NCBI RefSeq assembly: GCF_032362555.1
Contig: NC_083505.1
Location: forward strand, 5,571,501-5,635,500
Reading direction: 5' to 3'
Length of the DNA stretch: 64,000 bases
Source of the DNA: Amyelois transitella
Taxonomy: Eukaryota; Arthropoda; Insecta; Lepidoptera; Pyralidae
Every line of letters starts with the position of its first letter. Position 1 is the first letter of the stretch. The position numbers and the translations under genes were made by a program. Positions 1 through 9,400 of the stretch are shown in pieces. A model generated the notes under the pieces. It saw only the letters and a program-made list of their open reading frames with translations. It made no database searches and had not been told where the DNA came from.

Positions 1-447
1 ATATACATATTTATTACTTAGAAACATTTAAATTTATAATACAAGCATGAACAGAGTATGCCAGCGGCTCTGCTCGCAAATAACTTATTAGACGGTCTTT
101 AGGCTGTACGGAGTAGACAGCGCCAACAGTCTCGTAGACTGAAAGGTAACATTCAATTGGATGGCTCTATGTAGGAATTAGGCACTTTAGTAACGGGCTT
201 TTCACCTAAGAGTTTGTTAGCCGTGAAAAATAATCTACTTTTGCCGATAGGACCGGTTACATCTTGCCCTTCTTTTGACCAATGATCCTATATTGGGTGA
301 GTCAGGGTTATACGAACTCCCCGTTTGATCTCCGCATCCTTTGCAGAGGAACCTAACCCATATTAGATTATGGTTACACAGCACTCAACTAATACTCATA
401 AAAGTCATTGATACATGGGCGAGATAATAATATGCGTGTAAACTGAC
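1..447. repeat. DNAJC7 intron with degenerate repeats
   Basis: No exon is visible here. Positions about 80-180 resemble a decayed copy of the ATGT-tailed SINE family described at 35424-35665. Positions about 235-400 match, in inverted orientation, the repeat at 28856-29025: both share a GGATC start, a TAACCCATAT or TAACCGGTAT block and a GGTTACAC block. The stretch lies downstream of the last visible DNAJC7 exon on the minus strand, so it is probably intron, and the final DNAJC7 exon is off the left edge. Confidence 0.5.
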
Positions 448-3400
448 CTCCCATGCCGGTGTTGTCGTCGTCGAGGTCGTGGCCGTGGTCGTAGCGAGCT
501 CGCTTCTTCGGGTCGCTGAGGATGCCGTACGCCTCGCCCACTTCCTGCAATCACAACACTCTTATCAATATTATTATTTTATACTAGCTTTTATCAGAGA
601 TATTTTACATACATACATACTTTAAATCACAATGTATTGTTGTGAATTTGATGATGTTGAATGCAAAAATGCTGCAGTGCAATTCTTTTACCGCGTCTTC
701 TGTGTGACTTTTTTGAAGCGGCACTAAAATTTTCTATTTTATGTCAACTAATATTGTGAACACAAAAGATGCGGCAATTATTGAGTGACGTTCGAAATGT
801 GTCACACTAATAATTAAAAATGAGTTTGTAATGGGAGGCCTAGACGCCGTGTGCCGTGTGGTGTGTGCCGTGCGGAGTGTGGAGTGTGGAGGCCGACCTT
901 GAAGCGGCGCTCCTGCTCGCGGCGCTCGCCGTCGGGCGCGCCGGCGTGGCGGTCGGGGTGGTGCACGAGGGCTCGCTTCCTGCAAACATTACATTCTATG
1001 TGTAACTACGTAGCGTCCCGGTACCATTTATGATTAATTTCATACATGATTTATAAATAAATAAAGTATTCTATGTGACAACTCGGTTTTTAACTATGTA
1101 TAGGTATGCTTTCCAAATTTTATACGAATTGGAATGTGTCTGTGAAAGTGTAACAGGCAAATAGACAACAGTTACTTTCGTATTTATGATATTAGTAAGA
1201 ATTCCAATGCGGCGCGTAATATATGTTCTTTTTTATTCTTTTATTTCCCTCTAAGGCAGGCGTAGTTTTACGTTTGCTATTTATATTATATACTAACTAT
1301 AGAACTTCAAAATTACCTGTAAGCCTTTTTAATGTCATCTTCCGAAGCCGTCTTATCAATTCCCAGTATTTTATAATAGTCCTTGCGCTTGGACTTCTTT
1401 AGCGCCAACTTGGCTTCCTGCAGCAGTTGTTTGTTCTCCTTGCTCTTGTCAATCTTGTACAGTCTCTCGTAATCCTTCACAGCTTCTTCGAATTCACCGA
1501 GTTCGGTGTAGCATTTAGCGCGGCGGAGTAGAGCCTAGTTATAGCAAGAACAGACAAATTTTGGTCAGTAAAATGTTAATTTCAAATGTAAAAGTCAATT
1601 AAAGGAAAGGCTAATAAACTTGGTATTTTTTTTTGGCACTACACTAGCAACTTGTTATTATTGAGTCCAGTTCCATCATTAAGCCAATAGCTGAATGTGG
1701 CCTTTCAGTCTTTTCTAGAATGCAGACTCTGTCTACCACGTAAGAGATAACGACATGCTAAAGCACAAAAATTCACTGGTTGACTGGAAGAGACCCCTTC
1801 ATAAGTCATCTTCATGGGATAAGTCCGCCATTGCAAGCAATTTATTTCTTGTATAACTACTGTGTTCTATTACTAAAAAATGTGTAAGTTTCTATGCAAT
1901 AAACAAATTCATGCCAATCTTCTATAAGCAAAATGGTGACTTACCTTTACATAGTTTTCGTCTAGTTCGAGAGCAGCAGTGCAAGCTTCAGCCGCCTCCT
2001 TGGTTTGGTTCAGCTTGGAGCAGACAGTGGCTTTGTTGAAATACAGTTTGGCATTTACAGCCTTATTGTTCTTGTCGATGTTCAATGCTTCGTTATATAA
2101 ATTAAGGGCTTGATGCCATCGTCCCATTTTGAATGCTTCATTTCCTGTAATATAATAGAATTTATTGTGTATACATTCCCACGGAACATAAATAACAATT
2201 TGTAGTTTTTTTTAACAAAGTCGTTTCTCCTGTAAGTTTCCTATGATTGATTTATTGATGATGCTTTGTCTTCATATGATAATTTAAGAAAGTTCTTTCT
2301 CAGTTTCCTTTCCCATATACTCAAGGCACACTTGAAAACGTAGTTGTAGCCTCCATATAGTTCTGTGGTGAAGTCCAATTAAGACCTACTGCCTTTTAAT
2401 ACTTTTAAGTCAAAAGATAAACAGTGCAAAGTATACCTTCTTCTTTCTTTTGTTTTAACAACTTGGCTCTTTTGTATGTCTCCATAGCTTTCTTGTGGTC
2501 GGGTGCTAGTCTCAATACTTGCTGGAAATGCTTGAATGCTTGTTCGTCCTTATCCTGAAATATATAACCATAGTTGCTATCAACTCTGTGAATCTAATTA
2601 CTTCAGTATGAATCAAAGTTTTAAATACAATTTTGCTAGCAGTAGCAGTGACTAGAGGAAGCATTGTATAATATTATAATGATTATAATTCTTATAATGT
2701 TACAACACAACACATACTTATGAGTGCTAACAAATGGTATAAATTTTCTCACCTATTAACAAACAAAATTAGGCAGTAATTATATCTTGGCACAAAAGTT
2801 CCATTACTGATGCCTATTGTTTTCTTTTTACTTATGACATTATATACGATATTCAAACAATACCTCAAAGTATAAGCAGAGCCCTCGAACATATATAGCC
2901 TCGGCATCAAGACTATCGAATCGTAAAGAATCATTTGCGATCTCTTGAGCTTCCTGACAACGCCCAAGCATAGCCAAACATTCCGCTTTTATGAGCTTCG
3001 CCCTGTACACAAATACATCATTTGACTTTATGTACAATATTGAACAGATAAAACTGACAAAATATAATACTGTTGTTCCGATATACATTGTTCCGATCTG
3101 GAAATGATGATGATAATAACCCAATCCTTGATTTACTATCAGCTACTGAGTTCATAAGTGAATCATGCGTATCATGTCGGAGATCTAAACTTAGGATAAA
3201 AAATGTTTACTGTGATGTGTCAATAGATACTGAATTAGCAAGAAGATCTTTGTAATATAAGTTAATCTTAATGCAAACTATTTCTTAATTCTCATATGAA
3301 CCTTATATTATAAACAGAAAAGGTACTTTTAATCTTGGAAGTTCTCACAGTAGTTATGTTGGGGTAATGTCCCAGCCCAAGTGTAAATCACTACATAGTA

Positions 3401-6400
3401 TAAAACAAAGCCGCTATTTTAGTCTGTTTGTCTGTATGCTTAACCCTTCGTAAGCTTTAGGCCGTATCCGGGCATGTACTAGGAATGCTTTGTTCCGGAT
3501 CCGTCCAAATGCACTCGTCGTAGTTTTTACACAAATATAATATCTAATAACAAGAAATAAGGTGTTTTATTATTTGAAATGTATTTCTAACGAATGAAGC
3601 CGTCATAGACAACTGTCAAATATGAATTTCATCCGTTCATTTAGCTAACCAAGTCATTTCAAATTGTGACTTCGTTGTGTTGCAAAGTGACTGAAGAACG
3701 TGTGAGAAAACTCGTCTTTTTTGGCTGTAATTACAAACAGGTATGTAAATGTTTTTATTTCGTTATTATATAGTTACTTTCGAAGCAATTACGTGTAAAA
3801 GTTTATAGATTTAGTAAAAAAAGAAGGATTTTAGCTTTTTCAAAAGTAGATGGAGTGTGTTACATATTTCTTTCGTGTTAGTTTATGCATTATATCCAAT
3901 ACCTCTGTAATGGATATAATTGGTTTTAGATAGTAAATTTATTATACTATTGAAATACACTAACTTTTTTACAATAAATACATGGATTTTGTAAATATCT
4001 TATATTTTTCAAGACTGAGAATCCGTTACACGCACACATACGCACTATGTCCGCCATCTTACTTGTGTCGTACACTGTCTGTGTATTGTATCGCGACGCT
4101 AATATACAGCATGCTTTCAAAAGCCTCTGTGATTTATTCATTGATTGAAACTAAATCTACGAAATTTATTTTATTGGTTTTAGTCAAAATGTCGTTTGGT
4201 TTTGATGACATGATGTCATGATAGTTGGGAGATGGTATACAGGATCTACGCTCCGGTAACTCGTATCGCGCTGTGTTTTAGCTCGTTAGTTTTGTCTCCG
4301 TGAGCACTTTCTGATGAAGTGACATCGAGGGTCTGATGATGCAGTCGGAAGGTGGTATACAGGATCTACGCTCCGGTAACTCGTATCGCGCTGTGTTTTA
4401 GCTCGTCAGTTTTGTCTCAGTGAGCACTTTCTGATGAAGTGACATCGAGGGTCTGATGATGCAGTCGGAAGGTGGTATACAGGATCTATGCTCCGGTAAC
4501 TCGTATCGCGCTGTGTTTTAGCTCGTTAGTTTTGTCTCCGTGAGCACTTTCTGATGAAGTGACATCGAGGGTCTGATGATGCAGTCGGAAGGTGGTATAC
4601 AGGATCTACGCTCCGGTAACTCGTATCGCGCTGTGTTTTAGCTCGTCAGTTTTGTCTCAGTGAGCACTTTCTGATGAAGTGACATCGAGGGTCTGATGAT
4701 GCAGTCGGAAGGTGGTATACAGTATACAGGATCTACGCTCCGGTAACTCGTATCGCGCTGTGTTTTAGCTCGTTAGTTTTGTCTCCGTGAGCACTTTCTG
4801 ATGAAGTGACATCGAGGGTCTGATGATGCAGTCGGAAGGTGGTATACAGTATACAGGATCTATGCTCCGGTAACTCGTATCGCGCTGTGTTTTAGCTCGT
4901 TAGTTTTGTCTCCGTGAGCACTTTCTGATGAAGTGACATCGAGGGTCTGATGATGCAGTCGGAAGGTGGTATACAGGATCTACGCTCCGGTAACTCGTAT
5001 CGCGCTGTGTTTTAGCTCGTTAGTTTTGTCTCCGTGAGCACTTTCTGATGACATCGATGTCTGGTTTGAATACATGCTAATAATTTTATTTTATTGACAG
5101 ATTAAAATGGAACCCCAAACCCCAAGTACTTCCAGAAGCATGTTTGTCGGCTTGGAGGTGACTAGAACTCCTCAGGGATCCCTTATTCGGGGCAGAGATG
5201 TAGTCTTGGAGACATCTGGATCAGGGAGGATTAGAGTATGTTATTTTCCAGTTTTGTTAACTTTCCCTTTTACTTTAAAAACAAAAACTGATTATTTCGT
5301 ATATTTTATTACAGCCTTGGCGGCCCCAAAATTTATCTGTGGAAGGCGAAGCCATAGAGATCGTGGATGAGTTGGTCCATGGCGGCGAAAAAGTAGCTGC
5401 TGTAAGAATGGTTTTCTTTTTTTTGATAACTTTAGTAGATGTTCAACTTTTTTTTAACTACCAAGATAATAATATGTCGAGATGTATACTAACTTATTGC
5501 TCACTTATTGATGTCTATTGTAAGGATTATCGAAACAAAATATTACCTATTATCACAACATGCAATGTTATTTACAAAATAATTATTTTTTAGGTACCAG
5601 AGGAACGTACGAAAGGTCAGCCGCGTAATCTTTTTGGCCGAGAACCTGTAAGTTTCATTTTCATAACACTCTTTGAAAGTATAAATTACTTGCATTGAGA
5701 AAGGGATTTTTATTTATTGCCGCTCTCATCGTGCACCGGACTATCTGATAGAAATCTAGTCCATCCAGTAACTAAGGTAATGTAACTAAGGGTGTTTGGT
5801 TTGTGCTTCAATAACACAATTCTGCTAAAATTGGCAATGCGGTATGAATGTATTGTAACTTCATTGATATAAAGGTGTTTGGTGTATGCTCAATAACGTA
5901 ATTCAGCGAAATTGGCAATATGGCATGAATATATTGAAAGTTAATTGAATAAAAATGAACAGGAATCTCTATTCCTGTTCATCGTTGGGATACACTAATT
6001 ATTCCTTTTTATAAAAATATTGTGGTTGGCATCTCTAACAATACCCGCTTTTGTTATGTTTGTGTGTATGCTTGCATGTGGTTTAGGGTTTGGTTTTTTT
6101 AATAGGATGAAGACATACTGGATCCTGAGCTGGCTGAAGAATTAGCCATCGACTCTGGAAGTGATGAGGATGCCGAGGAAGAATTGACTCTCGATCAGTT
6201 ACAGCAGATGTTGGAATCAGATGACGATTTTATTGAAGATGAAGTTAGTGAGGAGCCATTGACTTGGTCATCTGATTTTAACGAATTTAGAGGGGTCAGG
6301 GAGGACTTCAACGAAGAAGCTGGTCCTAAAATTGAGGGAACAAGTCCTTTAGGCTTGTTTACTCAAATTTGGGACCAGCCTCTGATGGATTCTATTGTCC

Positions 6401-9400
6401 ACGAAACGAATCATTACGCTTGGGAAACAATAACCGGTTTCTTTGAAACCGGAGACTCCATGCCAAGTAAATCTCGCATGAACGACTGGGTGGAAACTTC
6501 GGTTTCCGAACTATATAGGCTTATAGGTGTGATGATATTTATGTCAATATGTGTAAGAAGTAGGTTAGAGGAATATTGGATGACGGGTGTGATGGGTATG
6601 CCGGAGTTTCGAAAACTGATGTCAAGGGATCATTACGTAATGCTCTTAAAATTTTTGCACTTTACTGATAACAACAACATACATGTACAGGGGCGTGATA
6701 AGAAAATAGCTAAAATAAAACCTATTATAGATTATTTAAATAAAAAATTCCAGTCCATTTACGTGCCTCACAGAGAAGTATCGATAGACGAATCGTTGCT
6801 GCTTTGGAAGGGTCATTTAAGCTGGAAACAATGCATTCGTTCCAAAGCAGCTCGATTCGGTATCAAAAGTTATGAACTCTGTGAGGCCGTAACTGGATAC
6901 GTAGTAAATTTAATTTTGTATGCCGGCAAAGGCACGACAACTGCAGAAACGGTTTACGGGTTTACTACATCCACTGCCAAAATAGTCCTTGAGCTTTTCA
7001 AGAACTATTTAGGCAAGGGATATACCCTGTTCATGGACAATTTTTATAATTCTGTTCCTCTGACCCAATTTCTAAAAAAACATAAAACTGACGTAGTCGG
7101 TACTCTGAACCGTCGCCGAAAAGACACGCCCGTAGAAATCCAAAATTTGCAGGATAAAAGGATGGCTAGGGGTAGTGTGGTAAGTAGACACTGTGGTGAT
7201 GTATCCGTCATAGCATGGAAAGATGTGAAGCTTGTCACCACTGTATCTACTTACCACAAAACAGATATGGCTCCAGGGCACAGGGCTGGCCAACCCTGCT
7301 CCAAACCAGTCGTGGTCCATGAATATAATAAATACATGGGAGGCGTCGATCTCAAAGATCAAAAGCTAAGCATGTATTTATTAGAAAGAAAGAGGGGAAT
7401 CAAATGGTATATTAAAGTTTTTAGACGTCTTTTAAATATATCTATTTTAAATGCATATATTATATATTGTGCTAACATTGGCCAGCATAAAAAAATGACT
7501 CACCGCCAATTTCGTTTCAAGCTTGCTGAAGAGCTCTGCTTAGAATTCGGACAAAACGTCTCCTCACGTTCGCGCCAGGTCCCCATCCCCACCTGTAGCA
7601 GGCTGAACAGGGATTTTAATCATTTCCCTGTTCATAATGAGGTGACCGAGGAGCGAACCAAAAAACAAGATAAATTTAAGAGGGGACGTTGTGTTAGATG
7701 CAGGCAAAAATGTAACATCGCGTGCAGTCATTGCACGGTGTATATTTGTGTTGGCCAATGTTGGCTTGAGTATCATACTTTAGAAAATCTATAGTTTGTA
7801 AATTACTTCTGTAGTTACATATATATAAAATATATAATTAAATATTATCTATTTATTTATATTAGTTATATATTTATATAAAATGTGTGATGTAGTAGTC
7901 AACACACCAGACTGCTACTTCCAGGTCTCGGGTTCGATCCCCAGTCAGGTCAAGTTGGTAAATTATCTTTTTCATATTGACTTCTGATCTTGGGTGTTTA
8001 TCTATTTATGTATACATTATTTTATTTTTAAATATTAATATTAGGATTATTGTTTAAAAATACTTTTTTCTCTTTGATCCCTTCTTTCTTAGGACTGCAC
8101 TGGTTTGGTCTACGGGTTATAAGATACATAGAATGAATATACAAATAAAATAAAAAAAAAAAAAATTCAAAGCCCTTCAGGCGAGTAGGCGACCAATACT
8201 GTTGAAAAGAGTTTCTTTCGGCGTTTCTTCTCTTGCAGTGGTCGGTTACGAAGCGCTAGTAGTCTTTAGCTTTGAAAGAATTAATAATTTTAAATTTGAG
8301 TTTTGAATACATATCTATTTAATTTATCTAAATCGATAATTTTTACATGTAATTTGACGTAAAAAAGTGCCTACAAAGGCCTATTTTCTGAATAAACGTT
8401 TGAGTTTGGTTACAGTCGGCTTGAGCTCGATCGAACGCATGCGTGTTTTGAGTCCAAACATGCTTTGTTTAAAATTTAAGTTGACGTCATTTAGAGACAC
8501 TGCTGCAGTGCAGTTTGGTGCCTATTCTTCTGTTATCCTATTCTTCACTTGCGCTTCTGAATTTGTGTAAACTTTTTTGCATATGAATATTCTGCAGACT
8601 GTTTAAATAACACCCTTTTAAAACGTTGTTGTTATCAGTAAAGTGAAATGATGGGAATCTAAAATTTCGATTCCTACGCAAAATTTTTTTGTTTAATTTG
8701 AATTCATAATTCATTAAAAATAAGTATTTTTTTTTACAAAACAACCGACTTCAACACTATTCCCTATCTCAAAAATTACTGAACCGATTTTGATGAAAGT
8801 ATTTTTTTTCAATAAGTCTTTATATATTACATAGTTCTTATCATTATAGATTTATTGAAAAAAAAAACTTATCAAAAACAGTTCAGTAATTATTTTTACA
8901 AAATTGTAATTTTATTTTTATTTTTTCATTGGTAAAAATAATTCCTAGTATGTACTATGAATCATTGGTAAAAATAATTACTAGTATGTACTATGAATTG
9001 AATAGGTTTAGAGTAGTGGAAACCAATAAACATTGTACATTTTTGTATTCCAATAAAAGAAACATTTTAATCAACATTTTATTTTTATTTTTACAAGACA
9101 CTCTTTTCCAAATTACTAACGTGCACAACTAAAAACAAACATCCTGTAGATATGCCCAGATCCGACCTAAAGCAGTTAGACAAACATTGACAGTGGACGG
9201 ATACGGCCATCAGCAGTTAGGCGTTAACCACATGCCGCCATTTTGTCCAGATACGGCCATCAGCAGACAAGCAAGGCAAACAAGTCACGCACACAGACAT
9301 ACATTTTTCTAGTTTTTGGCTATGGTTTTTCGCTCATTTTCTCTAGGCAAGCTATATATGTCTGATATAAAAACGAAACTACAATTTTTCGTGTTTGCCA

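Noticed and set aside
734-985. Open frame on the minus strand with an Arg/Pro-rich start
   Set aside because: It overlaps the DNAJC7 J-domain exon in the wrong frame and runs into intron.
4231-5055. Regular repeats that could suggest a CRISPR-like array
   Set aside because: Units are contiguous 120-bp copies with no unique spacers, and the genome is eukaryotic. It is a tandem repeat.
7072-7362. Minus-strand open frame inside the transposase
   Set aside because: It is a shadow of the transposase coding strand with no family similarity.
7885-7960. Possible tRNA gene, because of the B-box and A-box-like motifs
   Set aside because: No acceptor stem or anticodon arm folds, and an A-rich tail follows; it is a SINE.
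9224-9227. TTAA here as the right end of the piggyBac element
   Set aside because: The joined flanks at 3443 and 10077 rebuild a continuous repeat and both ends start CCCTTC, so 10076 is the better end. The inner site is kept as a separate finding.
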